NCBI GenBank assembly: GCA_946478915.1
Contig: CAMLER010000101.1
Span: forward strand, 1-11,112
Length of the DNA: 11,112 bases
Source: an uncultured Chryseolinea sp.
Lineage (GTDB): Bacteria > Bacteroidota > Bacteroidia > Cytophagales > Cyclobacteriaceae
Reading direction: 5' to 3'
Position numbers and translations under genes: made by a program. The notes beneath the pieces were generated by a model that was not told where the DNA came from, ran no database searches, and saw only the letters and a program-made list of their open reading frames with translations. Each line of letters opens with the position of its first letter. Position 1 is the stretch's first letter. Below, piece after piece: positions 1 to 6,814 of this stretch.

Positions 1-2
1 AG

Positions 3-422
3 TTTGATCGCTACGATCTGGTTCGCGCAGCCATCTTCGATAATTATAAGCTGGAAGTATCCGATATTGAATTTCATCTTCCAAAGCCAAGCTACACCAT
101 TCATACACTGGTCCATCTAAAAGAAAAATATCCTGAAAAAGATTTTAAAGTGATCCTCGGTGAAGACAATCTCGTAAATTTTACCAAATGGAAGAATTAC
201 CAGCAGATATTGAAGGATTACGGCTTATATGTTTATCAACGGCCTAACACGCAACCATCGGAACTCAAGTCGCATCCTAACGTTAAATATATCGAAGCAC
301 CGATGCTAGACATTTCAGCAACCTTCATTCGCGCATGCATTAAGAAACATCAGTCGGTGAGGTACCTGGTACCCGATGTTGTTGAAGAACGGATAAGAGC
401 TAAAGGTTTTTATCAGGACTAA
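3..422 (+). CDS. nadD: Nicotinate-nucleotide adenylyltransferase, 5'-truncated by window edge
   Basis: NadD transfers AMP from ATP to nicotinic acid mononucleotide, giving deamido-NAD in cytoplasmic NAD synthesis. The reading frame is open from base 3 to the TAA at 420-422, giving 139 residues. The family is usually about 190 residues, so the N-terminus with the nucleotide-binding (H/T)xGH motif lies before the window. Visible landmarks are the SYTIHTL segment (the family's SYTxDTL) at about residues 30-36, the ILGEDNL segment (I-x-G-x-D-N/Q), and the C-terminal ISATFIR (family ISSTxIR) followed by a VRYLVPDVV segment and a final IRAKGFY. These are characteristic of NadD within the nucleotidyltransferase superfamily. 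The DUF5686 gene follows after 12 bases, so the two may share a transcript. Identity is confident; only the missing start is unresolved. Confidence 0.93.
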   Translation, partial: FDRYDLVRAAIFDNYKLEVSDIEFHLPKPSYTIHTLVHLKEKYPEKDFKVILGEDNLVNFTKWKNYQQILKDYGLYVYQRPNTQPSELKSHPNVKYIEAPMLDISATFIRACIKKHQSVRYLVPDVVEERIRAKGFYQD

Positions 423-434
423 AAGAAGAACTTC

Positions 435-3098
435 ATGTGGCCAGGGCTTGTTTCGGGACATTCGGTATTATCGTTAGCAATTATTCTCATTACAGTTTGT
501 ATATCCCACGCTGGAGGTATACGCGGAAATGTTGAAGATGAAAAAGGCGAACCACTGGCATTCACAACGATTTTTGTAAAACAAACAGGGAGTGGCACGA
601 CCACAAATGTGGATGGGGACTATGAAATCGCACTGCCACCCGGACAGTATGACCTGGTCTTTCAATTCCTGGGATTCGAAACCGTTACCCGGCAGGTGGA
701 AGTGAAAGCAGATTACGTAGAAGTGAACGTAGTATTGAAAACACAGGTGACTGTCCTCCAAACGGTAACCGTCAAAGCTGGTGATGAAGATCCGGCCTAC
801 ACTATTATGCGAAAGGCAATTGCAAAGGCAAAATATCATCTTCAGCAACTGGACAGCTATTCGGCGAGAGTCTATATAAAAGGATCAGGACAACTCAAGG
901 ATTATCCCTGGCTGGCGAAGCGAACGCTGGAAAAAGAAGGGATTGAAAAGGGAAGAGTATTCGTGACGGAATCTATTAGCGACATAAAATACACCCGGCC
1001 CAGTAAATTCGAGGAAAAGGTTATTTCCATACGAAGCGATGGAAGAGATAACAACACGTCACCAAACCCCTATATTTTTGGAAGTTTCTATGAGCCGGAA
1101 GTGGCTGAGACGATTTCACCACTCTCGCCCAAAGCGTTTTCATATTACCGTTTTGAGTACATGGGAACGTTTAAAGACCGTGATTACGAGGTAAGCAGAA
1201 TCAAAATTATTCCCCGTTCAAAGGGCGACGATGTCATCGATGGGATGCTTTACATTGTGGAGGATTGGTGGAGTATTCACAGTATGGATATCAATACATC
1301 AAAGCTCGGCATCGGCGTTAATATAAAAGCTGTTTATGCACCCATTGAGGACAAAGCCTGGATGCCGGTATCGCATCGTTTCAAAGTAGACGGCAAAGTA
1401 TTCGGATTTGAGTTCGAATACAACTATCTGGCTACTGTAAGCGACTATAAGATCCAGCTTAATCCAGAACTGTATGTGGAGAGTGAAAAGATGGAGGTCA
1501 TCGACGAGAAAATAGAACAGGAACAGGCTAAGGAAATCGAGCAAAAGTTTAAGAACCTTTCAAAAAAAGAACAAGCCCGGCAGGATCAAACCAAGCAATT
1601 GCAGGAACGCCTTGCGGAAGGAAAGGAGATTACAAGGAAAGAACTCAATACAATTATTAAGGAATATGAAAAAGCGGAAGTAAAAGGACAACCTGCTCCT
1701 GAGATAATTTCAAACTCAATTTTTGAAATTGACAGTGGAGCTTATAAAAAGGATTCAGCATACTGGGCTTCGGTGAGACCTGTACCACTTACCACCGAGG
1801 AGGTAAAAGGTTATCAAAAATCCGACAGCCTTGCTGAGATTTCAAGAAGAAAAGAAGAAGGTGATACCTTGAAAGCGTCCAAACACAAGGGATTTCAACC
1901 CTGGGATATCCTTATCGGCGACAATTATAAGATCTCAAAACATTCCAATTTCAGAATACATTTCCCGATGCCAGGTTTCAATACGGTCGATGGGTGGAAC
2001 TTCAACTACCGCGTTTCGTTCGGGACAATTCTTCAGGACACCAACAAAACGCGTCTTACCATAACACCATTGTTTCGATATGCTTTTTCGCGCAAAGAAC
2101 CATCCGGCTATCTGAATTTCTCAATGCGAAACAAGAGTTACCGTCTCGACTTGCAGGGTGGCAGATTTATCGATCAGTACAATCCGGATGAGCCGATCCT
2201 GCCAATTGTAAATAGTCTCATGACCTTATTGCTTGAAAAGAATCTTATGAAAATTTACGAACGAGATTACGTAGATCTATCATTCAGAAAAAAGTTGAGT
2301 ACATACTTTACGTTAAGCACAAGTTGGTCATTTGCAAAGAGAAGAGAGCTTTTTAATACCAGCGATTTTAAAATCGTGAACCGGAGTAAGATCGAGGATT
2401 ATACCCCCAACCGTCCTTTGAACGACGAACTTGCCGATACGGGATTCCCGGAACATAATTCCGTTATTGGATCGCTCAGCTTAACCGCGAGGCCGTGGAT
2501 TAAGTACACCATTCGCAACGGCTACCAGTCGGAGGTACCCAACTCTTCACCAATCATTTCCGCGCACTACAGAAGAGGATTTAAGAATATTTTGAACAGT
2601 GTCTCGGACTTCGATCAGATTGAGCTTGGGTTTAAGCATGGGTTTAAAATCGGCATAAGAGGCAATGTAGATATTGCGCTGCGAGCGGGGATGTTCTTGA
2701 ATTCCGACAAGATGTATTTCATGGATAACAAACATTTTCAGGGAAATCAAACGCCATTTATTACGAATGATCCGGTAGGAAGCTTTCGTCTAATGGATTA
2801 TTACAAGTTCAGCACCTCCGATAAATACTTTGCAGGTAACTTCCATTACCAGTTTCGAAAACTTTTGATTTCCAATATCCCACTCGTTAGACTTGCCGGC
2901 ATTCGCGAAAATGTGTTTGTGAACTATCTGGCAACGCCGACCTCAAAGAACTACACGGAGGTTGGCTACTCTATTGACGGTATTCTGCGCATTTTCAGGC
3001 TTGAAGCCGCTGCTGCTTTTCAGGACGGCAAATATCTAAATTATGGCTTCAGGATTGGGATTGCTTCTTATATTACTGCGAATTTCTCGGATAATTAG
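435..3098 (+). CDS. DUF5686 protein with N-terminal carboxypeptidase-regulatory-like domain
   Basis: This 887-residue envelope protein has the layout of the Bacteroidota DUF5686 family. A hydrophobic signal segment covers about residues 10-26 (ending near SHA|GG). A beta-sandwich CarboxypepD_reg-like domain follows at about 28-103, with the typical GxVxDExGEPLAFTTI and GxTTNxDGxYEIxLPPG pattern. The DUF5686 region runs from about 118 to the end. A charged Lys/Glu/Gln-rich coiled-coil-like stretch lies at about 354-416, followed by the conserved YWASVRPVPLTTEE segment at 443-456. The C-terminal 350 residues alternate aromatic and polar residues, as expected of outer-membrane beta-strands. There is no TonB plug signature, so I would not call it a SusC receptor. 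Its substrate is unknown. The ATG at 435 is the only start after an in-frame stop at 420; the n-region has no Lys or Arg, which is odd for a signal peptide. It sits 12 bases after nadD. Confidence 0.85.
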   Translation: MWPGLVSGHSVLSLAIILITVCISHAGGIRGNVEDEKGEPLAFTTIFVKQTGSGTTTNVDGDYEIALPPGQYDLVFQFLGFETVTRQVEVKADYVEVNVVLKTQVTVLQTVTVKAGDEDPAYTIMRKAIAKAKYHLQQLDSYSARVYIKGSGQLKDYPWLAKRTLEKEGIEKGRVFVTESISDIKYTRPSKFEEKVISIRSDGRDNNTSPNPYIFGSFYEPEVAETISPLSPKAFSYYRFEYMGTFKDRDYEVSRIKIIPRSKGDDVIDGMLYIVEDWWSIHSMDINTSKLGIGVNIKAVYAPIEDKAWMPVSHRFKVDGKVFGFEFEYNYLATVSDYKIQLNPELYVESEKMEVIDEKIEQEQAKEIEQKFKNLSKKEQARQDQTKQLQERLAEGKEITRKELNTIIKEYEKAEVKGQPAPEIISNSIFEIDSGAYKKDSAYWASVRPVPLTTEEVKGYQKSDSLAEISRRKEEGDTLKASKHKGFQPWDILIGDNYKISKHSNFRIHFPMPGFNTVDGWNFNYRVSFGTILQDTNKTRLTITPLFRYAFSRKEPSGYLNFSMRNKSYRLDLQGGRFIDQYNPDEPILPIVNSLMTLLLEKNLMKIYERDYVDLSFRKKLSTYFTLSTSWSFAKRRELFNTSDFKIVNRSKIEDYTPNRPLNDELADTGFPEHNSVIGSLSLTARPWIKYTIRNGYQSEVPNSSPIISAHYRRGFKNILNSVSDFDQIELGFKHGFKIGIRGNVDIALRAGMFLNSDKMYFMDNKHFQGNQTPFITNDPVGSFRLMDYYKFSTSDKYFAGNFHYQFRKLLISNIPLVRLAGIRENVFVNYLATPTSKNYTEVGYSIDGILRIFRLEAAAAFQDGKYLNYGFRIGIASYITANFSDN

Positions 3099-3297
3099 TT
3101 ATTAGTTAATTGTTATTAGTTAATAGTAGTCTGTGCTTCCCCGCGGTCCCACTCCTTTGAAGACAAGATCTTGCCAATCCTTCAAAAGTTAAAGTCGTTA
3201 ATGATTGCGTGAGTGCGGATCAGGGGAAGAATAGTCAAAAGTGAAGAGACCTTCGGTTTTGGCTCGAGCGTCTATTAACTATTAACTAATAACTGAT
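3094..3297. repeat. AT-rich inverted repeat flanking a ~150 bp core
   Basis: The left arm at 3094-3119 and the right arm at 3272-3297 are reverse complements at 23 of 26 positions. Both are built from TTAGTTA/TTAATAG-type units, and more copies of the unit continue to 3127 on the left and 3315 on the right. The left arm overlaps the TAG stop of the DUF5686 gene, and the right arm ends just before the TGA of the minus-strand methyltransferase. The core holds shorter nested complementarities (CTTCCCC at 3136 against GGGGAAG at 3223, and CTTTGAAG near 3157 against CTTCAAAAG near 3181). It has no convincing gene. The position between convergent genes fits a bidirectional terminator, and the structure also fits a dispersed palindromic or MITE-like repeat. 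The sequence cannot decide between them. Confidence 0.7.
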
Positions 3298-3316
3298 AAC
3301 TATTAACTATTAACTT

Positions 3317-4144
3317 TCAACGTCCCTCCGGGATGGCCATCATCTCAAAATGCTTCCTATCCATCATATTTCCTCGCTCCACAGGTATCTTCTTTCCTGA
3401 TTCTTCAAAATTTTCCAGATAGTAAAGAGTATAACCATAACTGCTGATGATATCAAACAATTCGAAACGCTCGGCCTGGTCAAGTCTTTTGTAGCACTCC
3501 ACCATTAAGTTTGGTTTGTAACGCTTAAGAATGTCCGGGATGGTCTTTAAGATCTCTTTATCATATCCTTCCGCATCGATTTTGATGAGTTCCAATTTCT
3601 CCAGCTCTTTCGAAAAGTTATTGAGAAGATAGTTTTGAAGATTTTTTCCTGTAACGTTTAAGGTATAGCTGTGATGATGATTTTTAGTGTGGATCTCAGA
3701 TAAGAAGCCACCATTGTTAAATGAGGCATCCGAATAATTAAAAACAAAATCTCCATCCTCGCTGGTAGCAGCAAAACAAACAGGGACGATATTCGTATGC
3801 GCTGTGTTCAGCGTTGCATTCTTTTCGAGGATCTTGAATACATACTTATTCGGTTCCAGCGCAAGTACAAGTCCACTCTTGCCAACTGCTAATGCCATTG
3901 GAACAGTGGTATCACCCGTATGTGCACCGATGTCTATAATCATCGCACCCGGACTGGCCAATTGCCGATAAAAATTTATGTTGGAGTCAGTAACTTCCTT
4001 TGGACCCTCGAACGGATGCAGCCATTGGGCATATTCAACCTTTCCAATTTCCTTGATCGTAAAGGTTTTGATCTCATAGCCGTACTCCTTAAAAGTCTTT
4101 TTAAGTTTCAGCTTTTCAATTTTTTTTCTGATGTAGGCAAACAT
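3317..4144 (-). CDS. FkbM family SAM-dependent methyltransferase
   Basis: The protein has a class I SAM-binding fold of the FkbM type. Using the longer reading (start 4180, 287 residues), motif I is IDIGAHTGD at 82-90, the acidic end of beta-2 is LALEPN at about 106-111, and the FkbM-typical LIKIDAEGYDKEIL lies at 198-211. I prefer the ATG at 4144 (275 residues). A perfect TAnnTTTG box sits at 4162-4169 on this strand, inside the longer reading, and would place transcription start only about 10-12 bases before that ATG. The first 12 residues of the long form also do not resemble the family. Against this, a GGAGG lies 11 bases before the 4180 ATG. FkbM enzymes O-methylate sugars or other small acceptors, but no glycan cluster is nearby, so the acceptor is unknown. 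It is monocistronic, divergent from mnmH and convergent with the DUF5686 gene. Confidence 0.85.
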   Translation of the reverse strand: MFAYIRKKIEKLKLKKTFKEYGYEIKTFTIKEIGKVEYAQWLHPFEGPKEVTDSNINFYRQLASPGAMIIDIGAHTGDTTVPMALAVGKSGLVLALEPNKYVFKILEKNATLNTAHTNIVPVCFAATSEDGDFVFNYSDASFNNGGFLSEIHTKNHHHSYTLNVTGKNLQNYLLNNFSKELEKLELIKIDAEGYDKEILKTIPDILKRYKPNLMVECYKRLDQAERFELFDIISSYGYTLYYLENFEESGKKIPVERGNMMDRKHFEMMAIPEGR

Positions 4145-4161
4145 TGGTAGCGTTCTTAAGA

Positions 4162-4169
4162 CAAATATA
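4162..4169 (-). promoter_or_regulatory. Bacteroidota -7 box (TATATTTG) for the FkbM gene
   Basis: On the minus strand this reads TATATTTG, a full match to the Bacteroidota sigma-ABfr -7 consensus TAnnTTTG. It lies 18 bases before the ATG at 4144. No clear -33 TTG was found at the usual distance upstream, so support rests on the -7 match and position alone. Confidence 0.45.
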
Positions 4170-4242
4170 CAGTTATTCATTCCAGAAAATGCCTCCGCTA
4201 AAAGTCTTCTACCACCGGGAACGATGTAAATTGTTCTTTCGC

Positions 4243-4250
4243 TAATTTTA
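4243..4250 (+). promoter_or_regulatory. Possible -7 box (TAATTTTA) for mnmH
   Basis: TAATTTTA matches TAnnTTTG at 5 of the 6 fixed positions and lies 20 bases before the GTG start of mnmH, in the gap between divergent genes. No convincing -33 element was found. In AT-rich sequence such a match can arise by chance, so this is a weak candidate. Confidence 0.25.
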
Positions 4251-4270
4251 GATCAAATTCTTAACATACC

Positions 4271-5296
4271 GTGGTCATCAATATAGATGAATTCCTTTCT
4301 CTCAGAAAAAGGCTGCCTGTAGTAGATGTTCGAAGCGAAGGAGAATATGACAACGGCCATATTCCATTCGCAGTAAATATCCCCTTGTTAAATAACAAGG
4401 AACGCGTTGTAGTGGGAACAACATATAAAAACCAGGGACAGCTTGAAGCGATTAATGCGGGATTCCGGCTGGTAGGCCCACGGTTGGGCGATCTTATTGA
4501 AACGTCACGACGAATCGGTGATGAGTTTATCGTTCATTGCTGGCGCGGCGGGATGCGATCTGCGAATTTTTGTCGCTTTATGGAAATGGCACGAATCAGC
4601 ACCCATCAGCTCGAAGGTGGTTACAAAGCATATCGTCGCGCCGCTATCGGCTCGTTTAAAACGCCATTCCATTTCATTGCGATATGCGGATACACCGGCA
4701 GTGGTAAATCAGAAATCCTCCGGGCGATAGGCGAACAAGGCGAACAGATACTCGACCTGGAAAGAATTGCTCATCACAAGGGTTCGGTTTTTGGAGGATT
4801 AATGATGCCACCCCAACCAAGCACGGAACAGTTTGAAAACAATTTGTTCGAGTCAATACTCAAACTGGATCCAACAAAAAGAATTTGGATTGAAGATGAA
4901 TCGATTGCAATAGGAAAAATATTCCTTCCGAAAGATCTATGGTTAAGGATGACTAACAGTTCTTTATTTGAGATCAACGTTCACAAAGAAACGCGAATAG
5001 CCCGGCTGGTAACAGAATATGGGATGGCCGATCCAAATGAATTCCTTGACGCAATGACTAAAATCTCGCGAAAATTAGGCGGTCAGCACTTTAATACAGC
5101 AAAGGAAAAACTTTTGCTGAAAGATATGAGTTCTGTTATTGATATCCTGTTGACGTATTATGATAAGGCATACCGCAACGGACTGGAAAATAAAAAGGAC
5201 CGAATAAAGCTTTATTCTTCATGGAATGGTACAGACGTACATGTTTATGCCCGGCAATTAATAAACGAAGCCGACGCGATAAGTACTTTTGCTTAG
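4271..5296 (+). CDS. mnmH: tRNA 2-selenouridine synthase (rhodanese + P-loop)
   Basis: MnmH (SelU/YbbB) converts 2-thiouridine at the wobble position of certain tRNAs to 2-selenouridine through a geranylated intermediate, using selenophosphate made by SelD. The 341 residues match the family. An N-terminal rhodanese domain (about 1-125) carries VVDVRSEGEYDNGHIPFAVN at 17-36 and the HCWRGGMRS active-site loop, with the catalytic cysteine at 90. A P-loop domain follows with Walker A GYTGSGKS at 140-147, then the family segments LDLERIAHHKGSVFGG (161-176) and IEDES (197-201). The start is the GTG at 4271: an in-frame TAA at 4262-4264 excludes anything earlier, and no ATG lies before the conserved VDVRS region. 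selD is not in the window and would be needed elsewhere. The lytic transglycosylase gene follows after 31 bases, probably cotranscribed. Confidence 0.95.
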   Translation: MVINIDEFLSLRKRLPVVDVRSEGEYDNGHIPFAVNIPLLNNKERVVVGTTYKNQGQLEAINAGFRLVGPRLGDLIETSRRIGDEFIVHCWRGGMRSANFCRFMEMARISTHQLEGGYKAYRRAAIGSFKTPFHFIAICGYTGSGKSEILRAIGEQGEQILDLERIAHHKGSVFGGLMMPPQPSTEQFENNLFESILKLDPTKRIWIEDESIAIGKIFLPKDLWLRMTNSSLFEINVHKETRIARLVTEYGMADPNEFLDAMTKISRKLGGQHFNTAKEKLLLKDMSSVIDILLTYYDKAYRNGLENKKDRIKLYSSWNGTDVHVYARQLINEADAISTFA

Positions 5297-5327
5297 CTAC
5301 CCTTATCGATATTCAATACATTGAAAG

Positions 5328-6275
5328 ATGATGAAATTGAACCTCTCAAACTTCCTGTCAATCTGCTCATTGATCATTCTTTTCGGATATATTTCATACA
5401 AAGAATGGTCGACAAGCCCGAGACGCGATAAGATCTCGGATGATGGCGTGATGGAAGCGGTGTTTGAGGCGGGCGGAACAGATCAACGATTACCTGCAGT
5501 TTCTTTTAAGGTACCCTCAAAAATGACATTTGCCGGCGAGGCTGTACCCTTGCATATACCCGACGTTCATGAACGCCTCGATAAAGAATTGCAAATCAAT
5601 TGTTACCTGCACAGCAACACGATCTTCCTGATGAAGCGTGCAAACCGCTGGCTTCCGCAAATGCAAAAGATTATGGAGGAGCACGGTATTCCCGAAGATT
5701 TTAAATATCTGCCGCTGATCGAAAGCAACCTCATGAATGTAATATCTCACCGCAATGCAGTAGGTTATTGGCAAATTCTTAAAAGTTCCGGCCAGGAACT
5801 CGACCTGGAAATAACGGATGAGGTGGATGAGCGGTATGATCCAATCAAAGCGACTGAGGCGGCCTGCAAGTATCTTAAGAAAGCGTATAAGAAGTTTGGC
5901 AACTGGACGATGGTAGCTGCTTCCTATAACAGAGGTATGAGCGGTATGCAACGCGCATTGGATGATCAGTCAGTTGATAATTATTACGATCTTTATCTAA
6001 ATGATGAAACTTCGCGCTATGTATTCAGGATCCTTGCCATTAAAGAGATCGCGGAAAATCCATTGCGTTATGGCTTCCATATCGAACCTGATCATCTTTA
6101 CAAACCTGAGCCGCTGAAGTATATCGAAGTGGATGAAACGGTCAGGGATCTTGTGGACTTTGCCAAAGCTCAGGGAACAAATTACAAGTTGCTCAAACGG
6201 CACAATCCGTGGCTGCGCGAAGAAAAGCTGACTGTGAAAAAAGGGAAGAGCTACCGGATCGCACTACCATCCTGA
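5328..6275 (+). CDS. Membrane-anchored lytic transglycosylase (SLT domain, MltD-like)
   Basis: Lytic transglycosylases cleave the MurNAc-GlcNAc bond of peptidoglycan and leave a 1,6-anhydroMurNAc end. The 315-residue protein has one hydrophobic N-terminal segment (about 9-24), acting as signal anchor or signal peptide. The SLT domain occupies about 105-235. LPLIESNL at 128-135 holds the expected catalytic glutamate, Glu132, followed by the AVGYWQI motif (144-150), VDERYDP (166-172) and AASYNRG (197-203), all in family order. The last 40 residues end in KKGKSYRIALP, resembling the tail of a LysM-like wall-binding module, but too little is present to call a complete LysM. Two ATGs are adjacent at 5328 and 5331; either could be used. 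The short gap after mnmH suggests cotranscription without an obvious functional link. Confidence 0.9.
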   Translation: MMKLNLSNFLSICSLIILFGYISYKEWSTSPRRDKISDDGVMEAVFEAGGTDQRLPAVSFKVPSKMTFAGEAVPLHIPDVHERLDKELQINCYLHSNTIFLMKRANRWLPQMQKIMEEHGIPEDFKYLPLIESNLMNVISHRNAVGYWQILKSSGQELDLEITDEVDERYDPIKATEAACKYLKKAYKKFGNWTMVAASYNRGMSGMQRALDDQSVDNYYDLYLNDETSRYVFRILAIKEIAENPLRYGFHIEPDHLYKPEPLKYIEVDETVRDLVDFAKAQGTNYKLLKRHNPWLREEKLTVKKGKSYRIALPS

Positions 6276-6382
6276 TTAAACTCCCTGTCGTATTCTGTAT
6301 GTCCTGGCGTATCGTAACATCGTGCACGTGGCGCCAATAATCCCCGCAAAGCCCATAAGATTCGCTTAAGACATAGATATCT

Positions 6383-6408
6383 GAACATCTCTTATAAATT
6401 TGATGTTC
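6383..6408. promoter_or_regulatory. Perfect 7-bp dyad over the arsenosugar operon -7 box (putative operator)
   Basis: GAACATC at 6383-6389 and GATGTTC at 6402-6408 are exact reverse complements separated by 12 bases. The dyad encloses the TAAATTTG box at 6395-6402, so a protein bound here would block RNA polymerase. That placement suits a repressor such as an ArsR-type sensor, but no such gene is in the window, and a chance short inverted repeat cannot be excluded. Confidence 0.4.
6395..6402 (+). promoter_or_regulatory. Bacteroidota -7 box (TAAATTTG) for the arsenosugar pair
   Basis: TAAATTTG is a full match to TAnnTTTG, 51 bases before the first ATG of the peroxidase-like gene. It is the only perfect match in the 178-base gap after the transglycosylase gene. 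A second, weaker candidate, TACTTTTA at 6447-6454, would only serve the internal ATG at 6472. No clear -33 TTG was seen. Confidence 0.45.
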
Positions 6409-6453
6409 TAGGTTTGTCGCCAAGGAATTATCTGCATTGAGTTTCCTACTTTT

Positions 6454-6804
6454 ATGTCTAAACAACTATCTATGGAAACGTATTATAATCCCGCTGACTT
6501 AAAGAAATTTGCAGGCATTGGAGAGTGGGAGGGCAACCTTGCCAGAAAATTCTTTGATTGGTATGGCGATGTTTTTAAAGATGGGGATCTCACAGCACGT
6601 GAAAAATCTTTGATCGCGTTGGCTGTGGCACACACCATCCAATGCCCATATTGCATCGATGCCTATACGCAGGACACACTTGAAAAAGGTGTTACAGAAA
6701 AGGGCATGATGGAAGCCATACATGTGGCGGCAGCTATTCGCGGCGGGTCGTCGCTTGTACACGGGGTTCAAATGATGAACAAAGCGAAAAAAATTTCCAT
6801 GTAG
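6454..6804 (+). CDS. Arsenosugar biosynthesis-associated peroxidase-like protein (carboxymuconolactone decarboxylase family)
   Basis: This small all-helical AhpD/CMD-type protein has 116 residues, or 110 if it starts at the second ATG (6472, METYYNPADL), which better matches where I expect the family to begin. The CMD core is LTAREKSLIALAVAHTIQ at 46-63, then the redox pair Cys64 and Cys67 in CPYCIDAYT, then an Ala/Ile-rich helix with AAAIRGGSSLVHG. AhpD proteins usually have histidine four residues after the second cysteine; here that residue is Tyr71, so the proton relay differs from classic AhpD. Homologs of this subtype are found beside arsS and are named for it. A thiol/peroxidase role in handling arsenic intermediates is an inference. 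ArsS follows after 10 bases, clearly one operon. Confidence 0.88.
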   Translation: MSKQLSMETYYNPADLKKFAGIGEWEGNLARKFFDWYGDVFKDGDLTAREKSLIALAVAHTIQCPYCIDAYTQDTLEKGVTEKGMMEAIHVAAAIRGGSSLVHGVQMMNKAKKISM

Positions 6805-6814
6805 AATTTGATTC

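Noticed and set aside
474..848. 124-codon minus-strand open frame
   Set aside because: It lies opposite the CarboxypepD_reg domain, with Cys/His/Phe-rich low-sense composition typical of an antisense shadow.
3131..3271. Short peptide frame (RSHSFEDKILPILQKLKSL) in the repeat core, possibly a gene relic
   Set aside because: It is only about 27 codons to a stop, with no recognisable family or start; more likely chance within a repeat element.
3095..3315. CRISPR-like array of short repeats
   Set aside because: The repeats are inverted, AT-rich and directly abutting rather than direct repeats with uniform unique spacers, and no cas genes are present.
4497..4730. Small plus-strand frame within mnmH
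   Set aside because: It overlaps the conserved rhodanese and P-loop region in another frame, with no independent support.
5517..5951. 144-codon minus-strand open frame
   Set aside because: It is opposite the lytic transglycosylase SLT domain, whose motifs are all intact on the plus strand, and has no recognisable domain, start signal or promoter.
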